From Woeseia sp037968755 (GTDB lineage: Bacteria > Pseudomonadota > Gammaproteobacteria > Steroidobacterales > Woeseiaceae): a DNA stretch of 64,000 bases. Made by a program: the position numbers and the translations under genes. Positions 34,260-43,491 of the stretch are shown here, in pieces. The notes below the pieces were generated by a model. That model worked only from the letters and a program-made list of their open reading frames with translations, ran no database searches and was not told where the DNA came from. Within the stretch, counting starts at the first letter, position 1. The number at the start of each line of letters is the position of its first letter. The stretch spans positions 39,442-103,441 of the forward strand of contig JBBKWB010000110.1 in assembly GCA_037968755.1 (NCBI GenBank), given 5' to 3'.

Positions 34260-34502
34260 ATGAGTATTGACGTACTACGCGCGACTCTGGGCTGGGCAGC
34301 CCTCATAAATTTTGGATTCCTGGCCTGGTGGTTTTTCTTCCTGGTATTCGCCCACGACCTTACCTACAGGCTAACCACCCGTTGGTTCGCTATTCCATTA
34401 CAGCAGTTTGACACACTGCATTATTCGTATATGGCGATGTTCAAGCTCGCCAACCTTCTGTTTTTCGTGGCACCGTACCTGGCGCTGCGCATCGTCACCT
34501 GA
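34260..34502 (+). CDS. Small DUF6868-like membrane protein
   Basis: An 80-residue protein with two clear hydrophobic helices (LINFGFLAWWFFFLVFAH and KLANLLFFVAPYLALRI) joined by a basic/aromatic loop. The pattern LGWAALINFGFLAWWFFFLVFAHDLTYR recalls the small DUF6868 family of gammaproteobacteria. Function is unknown. ATG has AAGGAACG upstream. The SDR gene follows after 16 bases. Confidence 0.75.
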   Translation: MSIDVLRATLGWAALINFGFLAWWFFFLVFAHDLTYRLTTRWFAIPLQQFDTLHYSYMAMFKLANLLFFVAPYLALRIVT

Positions 34503-34518
34503 CAGGTTTGACTCGCCC

Positions 34519-35298
34519 ATGGCAGTAACTGGATCGAAGCGGGCGTCTGCGGCACGGCGCGTAATGCTGATTACCGGCGGCAGTCGCGGCATTGGTGCGG
34601 CGACGGCGCGTCTGGCAGCTCGCGAAGGCTATGACGTCGCGTTGACGTACCGGCAGCAGGCGGAGCAGGCGGCGGCTGTTTGCAGTGACATAGAAGCGGC
34701 GGGAAGCCAGTCCCTGGCAGTTGCTGTTGATCTGACGAATGACGCCGATATCGAACGCCTATGGCAAACCGTGATCGATTCATTCGGCACAGTTCACGCA
34801 CTGGTGAACAATGCCGGCACACTCGAGCAGCAAATGCCCTTCAGTGCGATGGATGGTGCAAGGTTGCGGCGTGTTTTTGCCGCTAACACTATTGGTCCGA
34901 TGCTGTGCGCGAGCGAAGCTGTTCGGCACATGTCTGTTGCAGGAGGTGGTAGCGGTGGCGTCATAGTCAATGTCTCCTCTATCGCGGCAAGACTGGGCTC
35001 ACCGGGAGAATACATTGACTATGCCGCCTCCAAGGCAGCGCTCGATGGCTTCACGACGGGGCTGGCGAAAGAGGTGGGCGGCGACGGCATTCGAGTCAAC
35101 AGCGTGCGCCCAGGCAGCATCGAAACTGACATACACGCCGCTGGCGGCGAACCGGACCGGGTTTCCCGGGTTGCGCGCTCCGTGCCTATGCAGCGTGGCG
35201 GCAAGCCCGCTGAGATCGCCGAAGCAATAATCTGGCTATGTTCGGACAAGGCCTCGTATGCAAACGGCACCATCCTTGAAGTAGGTGGTGGCCTGTAA
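34519..35298 (+). CDS. Short-chain dehydrogenase/reductase (SDR)
   Basis: NAD(P)-dependent oxidoreductase of the classical SDR class, 259 residues. The dinucleotide motif ITGGSRGIGAATA, the LVNNAG strand, the serine in NVSSIAAR and the catalytic YAASKAA (YxxxK) are all in place, followed by the C-terminal RVNSVRPGSIETDI and NGTILEVGGGL. The arginine in GGSRGIG and the basic residue after the first strand (TYRQQ) suggest NADPH. Substrate unknown. The open frame extends upstream to 34408 inside the previous gene, but the ATG at 34519 fits the family. Confidence 0.9.
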   Translation: MAVTGSKRASAARRVMLITGGSRGIGAATARLAAREGYDVALTYRQQAEQAAAVCSDIEAAGSQSLAVAVDLTNDADIERLWQTVIDSFGTVHALVNNAGTLEQQMPFSAMDGARLRRVFAANTIGPMLCASEAVRHMSVAGGGSGGVIVNVSSIAARLGSPGEYIDYAASKAALDGFTTGLAKEVGGDGIRVNSVRPGSIETDIHAAGGEPDRVSRVARSVPMQRGGKPAEIAEAIIWLCSDKASYANGTILEVGGGL

Positions 35299-35423
35299 CG
35301 ACTCGCTGGCTATCGGCGCCGTTGTATTAGTAGCAACCGCAACGGCTTTACGATTGAATTGCTAGTGCAGTAATAAACAACAGACGATGCAGGTCTGTTA
35401 AGTGGAACCACTGGAGAACCAAC

Positions 35424-36101
35424 ATGCTTTCAGCGCGCAACTTTTTTCAGACGGTATTTATTGCCGTGCTTGCAGGTAGCCTGCTGTTGGCCTGGACGAT
35501 GCCGGCTGCGGCGGCTGACTACGCTGCGCTGCCGACCAAGGCAGAGGACGTGAAGCCACGCAAGACCGGGGAACAGGCGCCAGCATTTACTGTGCAGACA
35601 GTGGCTGGTGAGGACTACCACTTTGAACCCGACAATCTGCAAAAACCCGTAATCCTGATTTCGTTTCGCGGTGGCTGGTGTCCCTATTGCAATCTGCACC
35701 TGTCAGAGCTACGGCATGTGATTCCGGAAATTAATGAGCTGGGTTACGACGTGTTATTTCTCAGTGGAGACCGCCCCGATCAGTTGTATGACAGCCTGAA
35801 AGAGGAGACGCAGCAAGACATCGCTGACCGCGGCTACGTAATTCTGTCGGACGCCGATACGGAGGCAGCGCGAGCCCTTGGCACCGCATTCCGGGTAGAT
35901 AAAGGCCTGACCGACTATCTCGACAACAAAGGTCGCGACTACGCCGGCTCATCCATTGGCCAACACCATGCACTGGCCGTTCCGGCTGTGTACGTCGTCA
36001 ACTTAAGTGGCGAGATCGTTTACGACTTCGTCAATTCCGACTACAAAGTTCGTTTGCCCGCTGATAAATTGCTGGCCGTCGCGAAGTCTGCGGCGAACTA
36101 G
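35424..36101 (+). CDS. Exported peroxiredoxin-like (AhpC/TSA) protein
   Basis: A 225-residue thioredoxin-fold protein with a signal peptide (about 1-31, ending PAAAADY). The motif SFRGGWCPYCNLHLSELR has a CxxC pair, placed where the peroxidatic cysteine of AhpC-like proteins or the redox pair of thioredoxins lies. VLFLSGDRPDQLYDSLKE and HHALAVPAVYVV follow. It most likely reduces peroxides or disulfides in the periplasm. ATG at 35424 has CTGGAG before it. A terminator follows at 36131-36154. Confidence 0.87.
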   Translation: MLSARNFFQTVFIAVLAGSLLLAWTMPAAAADYAALPTKAEDVKPRKTGEQAPAFTVQTVAGEDYHFEPDNLQKPVILISFRGGWCPYCNLHLSELRHVIPEINELGYDVLFLSGDRPDQLYDSLKEETQQDIADRGYVILSDADTEAARALGTAFRVDKGLTDYLDNKGRDYAGSSIGQHHALAVPAVYVVNLSGEIVYDFVNSDYKVRLPADKLLAVAKSAAN

Positions 36102-36130
36102 CAGCAAGGCGAAAGTTGGCTGATGACGAG

Positions 36131-36154
36131 CGGGTCCTTTGGGGCCCGTTTTTT
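36131..36154 (+). terminator. Rho-independent terminator of the peroxiredoxin-like gene
   Basis: CGGGTCC (36131-36137) pairs with GGGCCCG (36142-36148) through one G-U pair around a short loop, followed by TTTTTT. It lies 30 bases after the stop codon. Confidence 0.85.
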
Positions 36155-36270
36155 CATGTAGCGAGGCCGCTGCGAGCGGTGCACATACTTTTCTGCGGCG
36201 CGGTTCACGCAAGACCACGGCAGCTGGAGCCGGCAACCTCAAGCTCGTTCTAACCATCGGCACGTCTCCT

Positions 36271-36285
36271 GTACATTGCTATACT
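36271..36285 (+). promoter_or_regulatory. Possible extended -10 promoter for the nitroreductase gene
   Basis: TGCTATACT (36277-36285) is a good extended -10 element (TGn plus TATACT). No good -35 is seen upstream. It is about 80 bases ahead of the nitroreductase ATG and downstream of the terminator, which makes a fresh promoter here reasonable. Confidence 0.4.
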
Positions 36286-36363
36286 CGGCCGGCAACGAAC
36301 GTCGGCATGAAGCACATCTTTCCGGGCCGAACTCGGTGCGATCTTTGCTCTATTGGGTTGCTT

Positions 36364-36948
36364 ATGAAAGACCGACATCCGGACGACACACGCAAATCAC
36401 TGCGAATGCTCGCTGAAAGAATTCGTGCCCGACGTACTATTAACCTGTTCCTGAAGCAGCCTGTCAGCAGCAAACTGATTCTTGATGCGATCGAGGTTGC
36501 TCGCTGGGCGCCCAACCACCACGTTACGGAGCCCTGGCATTTTTACGTGCTGGGACCTGCGACCATCGCCGATTGTGTTGAATTGACGCGGGCTATCGTG
36601 ACCGAGGCCAAAGGTCCCAAAAAAGGCGATTTCAAAGCGGATGCCGCGGCAGAACGACCGGGGTGGCTGGTCGTAACGTGCAAAAAATCCAATGACGAAT
36701 TGCGCCAGCAGGAGGATTATGCGAGCTGTTGTTGCGCGATTCAAAACCTGATGCTGTATCTCTCCGAAGCGGGTCTCGCTTCGAAGTGGGCGACCGGCGC
36801 GATCAATCGTGATCCGCGTTTTTTCGAATTGCTGGGTATCAATCCGGACGAGGCATTCGTGGTTGGCCTGATTTTTTACGGCTACCCAAAGATTATTCCT
36901 GAGCAAAAACGCCGCGACGTCAAAGACATCACAACGCTGATGCCGTGA
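36364..36948 (+). CDS. Nitroreductase-family FMN protein
   Basis: A 194-residue flavoprotein of the nitroreductase/FMN reductase family, reducing nitro compounds, quinones or similar with NAD(P)H. The FMN-binding start IRARRTINLFLKQPVSSKLI, the WAPNHHVTEPWHFYVL strand and the C-terminal VVGLIFYGYPK are in the expected order. The segment ASCCCAIQNLMLYLSEAGLASKWATG contains three adjacent cysteines. The open frame runs up to 36139, but only the ATG at 36364 leaves a normal family N terminus and the promoter upstream. A tiny hydrophobic frame overlaps its stop. Confidence 0.87.
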   Translation: MKDRHPDDTRKSLRMLAERIRARRTINLFLKQPVSSKLILDAIEVARWAPNHHVTEPWHFYVLGPATIADCVELTRAIVTEAKGPKKGDFKADAAAERPGWLVVTCKKSNDELRQQEDYASCCCAIQNLMLYLSEAGLASKWATGAINRDPRFFELLGINPDEAFVVGLIFYGYPKIIPEQKRRDVKDITTLMP

Positions 36949-37064
36949 GCCACTGTGGCCAGCCGGCTGCAGCGCTCGTCCCTATTTCCCTGTTGTTCGT
37001 CACGTTGCTGGTGCTGGTTGGCCGGCCGTCCGGCAGTGACTGCGCGGCCACATCTGGTCATTAA
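36945..37064 (+). CDS. Possible 39-residue single-helix membrane peptide
   Basis: A short frame starts with GTG overlapping the nitroreductase stop (GTGA) and ends with TAA at 37062-37064. It encodes a hydrophobic stretch ALVPISLLFVTLLVLVG flanked by polar ends, so it would make one membrane helix. Overlap-coupled position speaks for translation; very small size and lack of known relatives speak against. Treat as a candidate only. Confidence 0.3.
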   Translation: MSHCGQPAAALVPISLLFVTLLVLVGRPSGSDCAATSGH

Positions 37065-37124
37065 AGTTGTGGCTGAATCAGCTGCGATCAGTAAACTAGG
37101 CTGAAAAACGTGTAGGGGACTTCC

Positions 37125-39125
37125 ATGAATATACGACTGACGATGGCCGAGCTCCTGGCCAGGGCAGCCGCGCGGTTTGCTGCGAAGCAGTTTGTGGGCA
37201 GCGGACGTGCGCGACAAATTTCATTGCTGATTTTCGGTCTGCTGCCGCTGGCAGGCCAGGCGGAAGAATTTCCGTCCAGCTATTTCGGTCAGTTGCCGAT
37301 TATTGAGCAGCCGAGGGTATCGCCGAATGGCGAATACGTTGCGGCAATCCTGAACGGTGAGGATGGCCCTGCGATTGTTGTCAGCAACTTTGGTAGCCAG
37401 GACCTGACCGCCATAGTCAAACTGAAGTACGGCGAAGATCGTCTCGACTGGATCCGCTGGGCAAATGATGAGCGGTTGTTGATCTCGGTAAGTGAGGCAG
37501 TGTCAGTCGGCGGTGGAAAGTACCGGGTCAGTCGCCTGTACCAGATCGACAGGCATGGTCAGGGCATGCGCCAGGTGCGGCGCAAGAGCGTGCGTACCCA
37601 ATCGTCGTGGGAACGATACATCTCTACCGACCACGTGTTGTCACTGCTGCCGGACGATCCGGAGCATATCCTGATGCAACTTTACGATGATCGGGACAGT
37701 GGTTTCGCGGTTTTCAAAGTTAATCTTGAGAAGAACAACTTCGACAAGCAGTTCGTCAACAGTTACGAGGTAGACAGCTGGTACGCTGACTACAAGGGCG
37801 ATGTCGTATTCGGCCTGGAGGTCAACAAGGAAATGATTACCATCTGGCATCGGCCGGAAGGGGAGAAAAAATTCACTGAATTGCACGCGCGCAATATGCT
37901 CGAAGATGAGACTTTCGCGCCGATTGAAGTCGTCGGCGACAAGGCCATGGTTCTCAGTGATCACGAGCTGGGTCGCCAGGCGGTATGGCGTTATGACATA
38001 CCCAGCGGCACTTATGAAGAACTATTGTTTGCAGCGGATGCACACGACGTGGCCGATACGATCATGTCCACTGATGGTAGTAAGGTACTCGGCTTCACGT
38101 ATTACAATCACTATCGCGAAGATCACTACATCGACGACGAAGCCGCTGCGTCCGACGCGTTAATCAAAAAAACGTTCCCGGGATATGAGACGAACGTTGT
38201 CAGCCGCAGCCAGGATGGCAAGCGTTTAATGATCGCCGCGCTGCGTGACAATGCTCCGCCGAAATACATCTGGCTCGATCTCGACAAGAAAGCAGGCAAC
38301 GCCTGGTTCAGCCAGTATCCGCAGCTTGAGGGCAAGACCCTGCCAACAGTGCAGCCATTCCAGTTCGAAGCCCGTGATGGCATGACGCTGCATGGGTATC
38401 TGACGATGCCGCTCGTTAACAACGATGACGCCAAACCCGGTGTGGTCGTGTTTCCGCATGGCGGCCCACATGCCCGTGACTACCAGTATTTCGATCCGTT
38501 CGTGCAGTTTTTCGCGAACCGGGGCTACGCTGTGTTGCAGGTAAATTTTCGGGGATCAGAGGGCTACGGTTCTGCGTTCGAGATTGCGGGTTATCGCCAA
38601 TGGGGCCAGGCAATGCAGCAGGACGTATACGACGCGGTGGAGTGGCTGGGCAAACAAGGCACGGTTGATATAGAGCGCAAGTGCATGGTCGGGGCGAGCT
38701 ACGGTGGCTACGTCGCGCTGGTGACCGCGTACCAGAAAGCCCGCGAGTATCGCTGTATCGCCAGTATTGCCGGCGTTCCGGATCTGCATGACATGGTGCG
38801 GATGGAATCGTTGGATCCGAACATGAAGGCGCGGTACGCAAAGGTGATTGGCGATATTTCGTCAAGCGAAGGTGCGGACATGCTGCGCGAGAATTCAATT
38901 GTAAGCCACACGATTGACGTCAAGGCACCGATTCTGCTGATCCATGGCACGGTCGATACGAGCGTCGACGTTTCGCAGTCACGCGGGTTCTACAATAATC
39001 AGAAGAGAGGCGATATGGATATCACCTACGTCGAACTGGAAGACGGCACGCACCACCTGGATGAGTTCAAAAACCGACTTGCCGTATTCAAGGCGCTCGA
39101 CGAATTTCTTGAGAAGCATCTGTAG
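37125..39125 (+). CDS. S9-family prolyl oligopeptidase-like peptidase
   Basis: A 666-residue serine peptidase with an N-terminal propeller-like region (about 40-390) and a C-terminal alpha/beta-hydrolase domain. The active serine is in MVGASYGGYVALVTA (near residue 525); HGGPHARDYQ gives the oxyanion hole; the acid and histidine are in PILLIHGTVDTSVD and EDGTHHLDEF. The N terminus has a hydrophobic segment (ISLLIFGLLPLAGQAEE) preceded by a basic stretch of about 30 residues, so it is probably exported. ATG at 37125 has AGGGGA upstream. Likely degrades peptides for nutrition. Stands alone. Confidence 0.92.
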   Translation: MNIRLTMAELLARAAARFAAKQFVGSGRARQISLLIFGLLPLAGQAEEFPSSYFGQLPIIEQPRVSPNGEYVAAILNGEDGPAIVVSNFGSQDLTAIVKLKYGEDRLDWIRWANDERLLISVSEAVSVGGGKYRVSRLYQIDRHGQGMRQVRRKSVRTQSSWERYISTDHVLSLLPDDPEHILMQLYDDRDSGFAVFKVNLEKNNFDKQFVNSYEVDSWYADYKGDVVFGLEVNKEMITIWHRPEGEKKFTELHARNMLEDETFAPIEVVGDKAMVLSDHELGRQAVWRYDIPSGTYEELLFAADAHDVADTIMSTDGSKVLGFTYYNHYREDHYIDDEAAASDALIKKTFPGYETNVVSRSQDGKRLMIAALRDNAPPKYIWLDLDKKAGNAWFSQYPQLEGKTLPTVQPFQFEARDGMTLHGYLTMPLVNNDDAKPGVVVFPHGGPHARDYQYFDPFVQFFANRGYAVLQVNFRGSEGYGSAFEIAGYRQWGQAMQQDVYDAVEWLGKQGTVDIERKCMVGASYGGYVALVTAYQKAREYRCIASIAGVPDLHDMVRMESLDPNMKARYAKVIGDISSSEGADMLRENSIVSHTIDVKAPILLIHGTVDTSVDVSQSRGFYNNQKRGDMDITYVELEDGTHHLDEFKNRLAVFKALDEFLEKHL

Positions 39126-39404
39126 CGTAGTGCGGCACAGCTGATCCAGGAGTACCGCTAGTTGTATGCAAGGTGCCGCCCACCTGCCGGGTGTGCGCTC
39201 CAGGTGGGGGATCCCCGGTCTGTTGCTGGCAGGCGAGCGGCGTCATGCAGGGGTTAGACGCCGCCCGGCCAGGAAATCAGTCGGTAGTATTACATTTAGC
39301 TGGCGAGACACTGCCGGCCCGGGACGTTGCCCGGAAATGGGCGTGTGGTGTGCAGCCAGAAGCGCGCTCTGGGAGCGTCAAACAGGAGCCAGGCTTGCCG
39401 TAAT
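39126..39404. other. Intergenic region, no gene seen
   Basis: A 279-base stretch between the convergent peptidase and MFS genes. Open frames of 60-80 codons exist in several frames, but they lack recognisable domains and overlap one another. No convincing terminator or repeat was found. Confidence 0.5.
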
Positions 39405-40625
39405 CTAGTTGTCGTTACGTTGTGTGTACAACGGTTGGCTTCCCAGAATTTGCTGGCGCAGCGCGTAACAAAGAAATAGCGCACTGCCACTGACGCCCAT
39501 ATTGATCACGACACTGCGGACCGTGCCATCGTAAATGCTGCTGCCAATTATCGAGCTGCCTGCCGCAGCCAGATTCTGGATCGTGCCTATGATTGAAGCG
39601 GCAACACCGGAGATAGCCGGTACCGGGTCCAGCGCCAGCGCTGTCGCATTGGGCATCATTAGTCCCGCGCCTATCATGTACAGACAGACACTGCCCCACA
39701 GCCACCAGAAAGGCGCAGCATCAAACCATGCGATCAGCAGCATTTGCAGGGATGCGAAGCCCATGACGCCGGCGCCTATGCCGATTAGCTGCATTGTGCT
39801 GTAGCGCAGTAGCAGTCTGCGGTTCAAGGTCGAACCGATAAGGATAGAGAACCCGGCCAGCGCGAAGATGAAACCGAATTGTGTAACCGAAAAACCGTAG
39901 ATCTGAATGATCAGTGCGGATGAGCCGGTAATCAATGCCATGAAACCGCCGGCCGCGAACATCAGCAACAGCACGCCGAACAGGCATTGCCGGTGTGCTG
40001 CGAATTCGCGCACGCTATAAACGAGCTGGCGGAGGATGTGGTGCTCGCGGACGGGCAGGCGTGTTTCGCGCAGCCCCTTGTTGACGCCGTACAGCATCAA
40101 ACCGCCGAATAGGGCGATCGCGATGAACGGTGCTCGCCATCCGGACAATTCGACGAGCAGGGAGCCCGCCAGCGGCGCGAGCATTGGCGCTGCTGTAAAA
40201 ATCATTACCATTACAGTAAGCAGGCTCGCCGCCTCGGCACCGCTCGCGATATCGCGAACGATGGCGCGTGACACAACAACCCCGACCGAGGCACCGAGGC
40301 CCTGCACGAATCGGCCGAACAGCATCAATTCAATGCTGTTGCTGACAGAACACGCAATGCCGGCGGCTGTGAACAGCAGTACGCCCGCATACAGCACGGG
40401 AATGCGGCCGATGCGATCTGAAATCAGCCCTGCGGGCAATTGGCCGAGTGCGATTCCCAGCATGAACCAGCTGACGACCTGCTGGCCCAGCGACATGGTG
40501 GTTGCGAGTTCGAGCACCATGCCGGGAATCGCCGGCAGGCTCATATCGACCGATACCGCTGCGAGGCCGGTCAGGCAGCCGAGAACGAGCACAAATCGGC
40601 GCTTGCCGGCGAGAGCAATATTCAT
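39405..40625 (-). CDS. MFS efflux transporter, Bcr/CflA type
   Basis: A 406-residue inner-membrane protein with 12 predicted helices. The early block SVDMSLPAIPGMVLEL and the cytoplasmic loop LISDRIGRIPVLYAG (variant of the MFS GxxxDRxGRR motif) match the Bcr/CflA drug-efflux subfamily, as does RAIVRDIASGAEAA in helix 4-5. Substrates are likely hydrophobic drugs or metabolites; none can be named. It is downstream of hutI on the same strand after 181 bases, but nothing ties it to histidine use. Confidence 0.88.
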   Translation of the reverse strand: MNIALAGKRRFVLVLGCLTGLAAVSVDMSLPAIPGMVLELATTMSLGQQVVSWFMLGIALGQLPAGLISDRIGRIPVLYAGVLLFTAAGIACSVSNSIELMLFGRFVQGLGASVGVVVSRAIVRDIASGAEAASLLTVMVMIFTAAPMLAPLAGSLLVELSGWRAPFIAIALFGGLMLYGVNKGLRETRLPVREHHILRQLVYSVREFAAHRQCLFGVLLLMFAAGGFMALITGSSALIIQIYGFSVTQFGFIFALAGFSILIGSTLNRRLLLRYSTMQLIGIGAGVMGFASLQMLLIAWFDAAPFWWLWGSVCLYMIGAGLMMPNATALALDPVPAISGVAASIIGTIQNLAAAGSSIIGSSIYDGTVRSVVINMGVSGSALFLCYALRQQILGSQPLYTQRNDN

Positions 40626-40806
40626 CAGTAGTGGAGCTTGGCTCAGGAATTAGCGCTGCAAAATATCACAGAGTGCCGTGTTGCGGTAAATCGCCAGGCG
40701 AAGGACGTTCGTCTGGCAGCTGCGCGCGTCGCGCGATTCATCTGCAGGCAAGCGGTCGATTGCATACTTATAGTGGGCGTGATTTCGCGATTCAGCGCGC
40801 TGACAG

Positions 40807-42036
40807 CTACTGTTGCTGGCGATTGACCAACTTGCCTGCAATGTACAACGACTGCGGTTCGTGGAGGCCAAGCCAGTAGCTGAGCTCGCGCGGATGATCG
40901 ATGTCCCACACCGCGATATCGGCGCGTTTACCGACTTCCAGTGTGCCGAGCGTGTCTTGCAGACCCAGCGCACGTGCTGCATTGCGGGTAACGCCTGCGA
41001 GGCATTCTTCCGGTGTCATCCGGAACTGGCTGGTCGCCAGTGCCATGACTGCGCGTATGGATGTCAGCGGCGAGGTGCCAGGGTTGCAGTCAGTCGCCAG
41101 GGCGATGGGCACGTCAAGTTCACGCAGCAATTCCATCGGCGGCAATTGTTTTTCCCGCAAGGTCACGAATGCGCCCGGTAACAGAACCGCGACTGTGCCG
41201 GCCTCCGCCAGAGCGCGCACACCGTCGCTGCTGGTGTACTCGAGGTGATCGGCCGACAACGCGTGGTAGCGGGCAGCCAACGCGGCACCGTCCGTGTCAC
41301 TTAACTGATCCGCGTGCAATTTGACCGGTAAATCCAGGCGCGCAGCGCAATCAAACACGCGCGCTACCTGCTCAGTAGAGAAGGCAATGGTCTCGCAGTA
41401 GGCATCGACCGCATCGACCAGGCCCTCTGCATGCGCGGCAGGCAGCATTTCATCGCAAACGAGATCGATATAAGCGTCGGCGTTCCCTTTGAACTCGGCC
41501 GGAATGGCGTGTGCGCCGAGGAACGTCGTGCGCACCGTTATGCCGCGATCACGGCCAAGTTGGCGCGCGAGTCGCAACAAACGTAGCTCGGTTGCGGTAT
41601 CCAGTCCGTAACCGGACTTAATTTCGATCGCGGTCACGCCTTCACGACGCAATGCGTCAGCGCGTTGCCCGGCAGCCACGAGCAGATCGGCATCGGTAGC
41701 TGCGCGAGTTGCATTCACTGTCGACATGATGCCACCGCCGGCACGCGCTATCGCTTCGTAACTGACGCCTTGCAACCGCTGTTCAAATTCCGCAGCGCGA
41801 CTGCCGCCGAACAGCAAGTGGGTATGACAGTCGATAAGGCCGGGAGTCAGCCATTGCTTTGCGACCGATACCCGTCGCGCCACGTTTGCCGCCGGCAGGT
41901 CGGCGGCTTTGCCGAGCCAGGCAATGCGGCCATCTGCAACGGCGAGCGCGGCGTCTTCCAGCGCGCCGTAGGCATTCCCGCCGCCAGCGAGGGTCGCTAT
42001 GCGCGCATCTGTAAACAGCAAATCCCAGTTTTGCAT
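40807..42036 (-). CDS. hutI: Imidazolonepropionase
   Basis: Third step of histidine degradation: hydrolyses imidazolone propionate to formiminoglutamate. A 409-residue zinc amidohydrolase with GLIDCHTHLLFGGSR (metal histidines), KSGYGLDTATELRLLRL, the KLHADQLSDTDGAALAA block and ATDCNPGTSPLTSI. The ATG at 42034-42036 gives the family N terminus (MQNWDLLFTDARIATL); the longer frame to 42552 is a read into hutF. It is divergent from hutF, and the 87-base space holds the HutC-type operator. Its partners hutF, U, H and G lie on the other strand. Confidence 0.96.
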   Translation of the reverse strand: MQNWDLLFTDARIATLAGGGNAYGALEDAALAVADGRIAWLGKAADLPAANVARRVSVAKQWLTPGLIDCHTHLLFGGSRAAEFEQRLQGVSYEAIARAGGGIMSTVNATRAATDADLLVAAGQRADALRREGVTAIEIKSGYGLDTATELRLLRLARQLGRDRGITVRTTFLGAHAIPAEFKGNADAYIDLVCDEMLPAAHAEGLVDAVDAYCETIAFSTEQVARVFDCAARLDLPVKLHADQLSDTDGAALAARYHALSADHLEYTSSDGVRALAEAGTVAVLLPGAFVTLREKQLPPMELLRELDVPIALATDCNPGTSPLTSIRAVMALATSQFRMTPEECLAGVTRNAARALGLQDTLGTLEVGKRADIAVWDIDHPRELSYWLGLHEPQSLYIAGKLVNRQQQ

Positions 42037-42056
42037 CCCGACGTCGCGCGCCTCTA

Positions 42057-42086
42057 TTGCAATTCGACAGGCCGGAAAGGTAGCAT
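42057..42086 (+). promoter_or_regulatory. Candidate hutF-hutC promoter
   Basis: TTGCAA (42057-42062) and TAGCAT (42081-42086) are spaced by 18 bases and lie just upstream of the HutC-type palindrome, so a bound repressor would cover the transcription start. Match to the consensus is moderate. Confidence 0.45.
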
Positions 42087-42094
42087 GCCCGAAC

Positions 42095-42106
42095 TTGTAT
42101 ATACAA
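42095..42106. promoter_or_regulatory. HutC-type operator TTGTATATACAA
   Basis: A perfect 12-base palindrome between hutI and hutF. Known HutC operators are of the form TTGTAT-TACAA, so this is a near-ideal site. It lies 18-29 bases before the hutF start and could control both divergent units. The cognate regulator gene hutC is two genes away. Confidence 0.82.
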
Positions 42107-42123
42107 CCTCCCGGAGTTGCCCG

Positions 42124-43491
42124 ATGAGCTCGATATTTGCCCGCAAAGCATTGCTGCCGAATGGCTGGCAGCGCGACGTGCGCATCGAGACGAGCGACGG
42201 CCGGATCGCAGCAGTTGCTGCTGGCCAGGCAGCAGGCCCGGATGACACGGTCGCCGGCGTCGCCTTGCCCGGCTTGTGCAATGCACACAGCCACGCGTTT
42301 CAGCGTGCGCTGGCGGGTCATACAGAGCAGCGCGGCCCAGTGCATCGTGACAATTTCTGGACCTGGCGAGAACGCATGTACGGGCTTGCCGCCCACATTG
42401 ATGCAACCCGTCTCGCCGATATCGCGTGCCAGGCGTACACGGAAATGGTTGCGAGCGGCTACACCGCCGTGTGCGAGTTCCACTACCTGCATGCGGAGCC
42501 GGGGCAAGCGGCTGCCGATACGATGTTCAACGCGCTGCGCCAGGCAGCGCAAGACAGCGGCATTCGCCTGACGTACGTACCTATCCTGTACGAGCGCGGC
42601 GGCTTCGATGACGAGCCGCTATCCGCAGTGCAACAACAGTTTCGACGCGATCTGCCGGAGTTCATCGAGCATTACCAACAGTGCCGGGCGCAGGCCGACG
42701 CCGCTTTGTCCGTTGGGATTGGCGCGCACAGCCTGCGCGCAGTGCGGGCGGAATCACTCGCAGAACTGGCAGCGCTCGCCGAGGCCGATAAGGTGCCGCT
42801 GCATATTCACATTGCCGAACAGCAACGCGAAGTTGAACAAAGTCTTGCGATTCGCAAGCGCCGGCCGGTGCGCTGGTTGCTGGAGCAGCACAAGCTCGGC
42901 AGCAACTGGTGTCTTGTGCACGCCACGCATCTCGATGCGGAGGAAGTCACCGCGCTGGCTGAATCTGGCGCCACTGTGTGCCTGTGTCCCAGCACGGAAG
43001 CGAACCTGGGCGACGGGCTGTTTCCGCTCGCTGCCTACCTCGAGCAGGGTGGGCAGATCGCGATTGGTTCCGACAGTCACATATCGATTAACCCGTTTGA
43101 AGAGTTGCGCTGGCTCGAGTACGGCCAACGACTGATTGCCGAGCAACGCAATATCGCTGCAATTGGCAACTGCAATACGGGTCGCTCATTGTTCGAGCGC
43201 GCGCTTCGGGGCGGCGCACTGGCGGCAGGACAGGATATCGGCCGGATCGCGGCAGGCGGCGCTGCTGACTTGTTGTTGCTGAATGACGAGGACCCGATGC
43301 TCGCGGGCCATGATGTCGACACCCTGCTCGATGCACTCGTGTTCTCCGGTTATGTCTTGCCACTGGAGCGCGTCATGGTGAACGGTATTTGGCAGGTCAT
43401 TGATGGGCGGCATGTCAATCGCGAGCAAAGTCGCAGCCGCTACCGAAAGACAGCAAACGATCTGTCGCGCTTGTTATTGGGGTCGGCCTGA
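42124..43491 (+). CDS. hutF: Formimidoylglutamate deiminase
   Basis: Deaminates N-formimino-L-glutamate to N-formyl-L-glutamate, marking the Pseudomonas-type five-step histidine pathway. The 455-residue amidohydrolase has NAHSHAFQRALAGHTEQRG (metal histidines), HIHIAEQQREVE, CPSTEANLGDGLFP and IGSDSHISINPFEELR. The frame is open back to 41665, but that part is antisense to hutI; ATG at 42124 has GGAG seven bases upstream and lies after the operator. Its TGA overlaps the hutC ATG (TGATG). Confidence 0.95.
   Translation: MSSIFARKALLPNGWQRDVRIETSDGRIAAVAAGQAAGPDDTVAGVALPGLCNAHSHAFQRALAGHTEQRGPVHRDNFWTWRERMYGLAAHIDATRLADIACQAYTEMVASGYTAVCEFHYLHAEPGQAAADTMFNALRQAAQDSGIRLTYVPILYERGGFDDEPLSAVQQQFRRDLPEFIEHYQQCRAQADAALSVGIGAHSLRAVRAESLAELAALAEADKVPLHIHIAEQQREVEQSLAIRKRRPVRWLLEQHKLGSNWCLVHATHLDAEEVTALAESGATVCLCPSTEANLGDGLFPLAAYLEQGGQIAIGSDSHISINPFEELRWLEYGQRLIAEQRNIAAIGNCNTGRSLFERALRGGALAAGQDIGRIAAGGAADLLLLNDEDPMLAGHDVDTLLDALVFSGYVLPLERVMVNGIWQVIDGRHVNREQSRSRYRKTANDLSRLLLGSA

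Noticed and set aside
39166..39408. 80-codon frame between the peptidase and MFS genes
   Set aside because: Overlaps other random frames, lacks any domain and has an odd Arg/Gly-rich composition.
41665..42123. Upstream extension of hutF
   Set aside because: Antisense to hutI and unlike amidohydrolases; the operator and ribosome site put the start at 42124.
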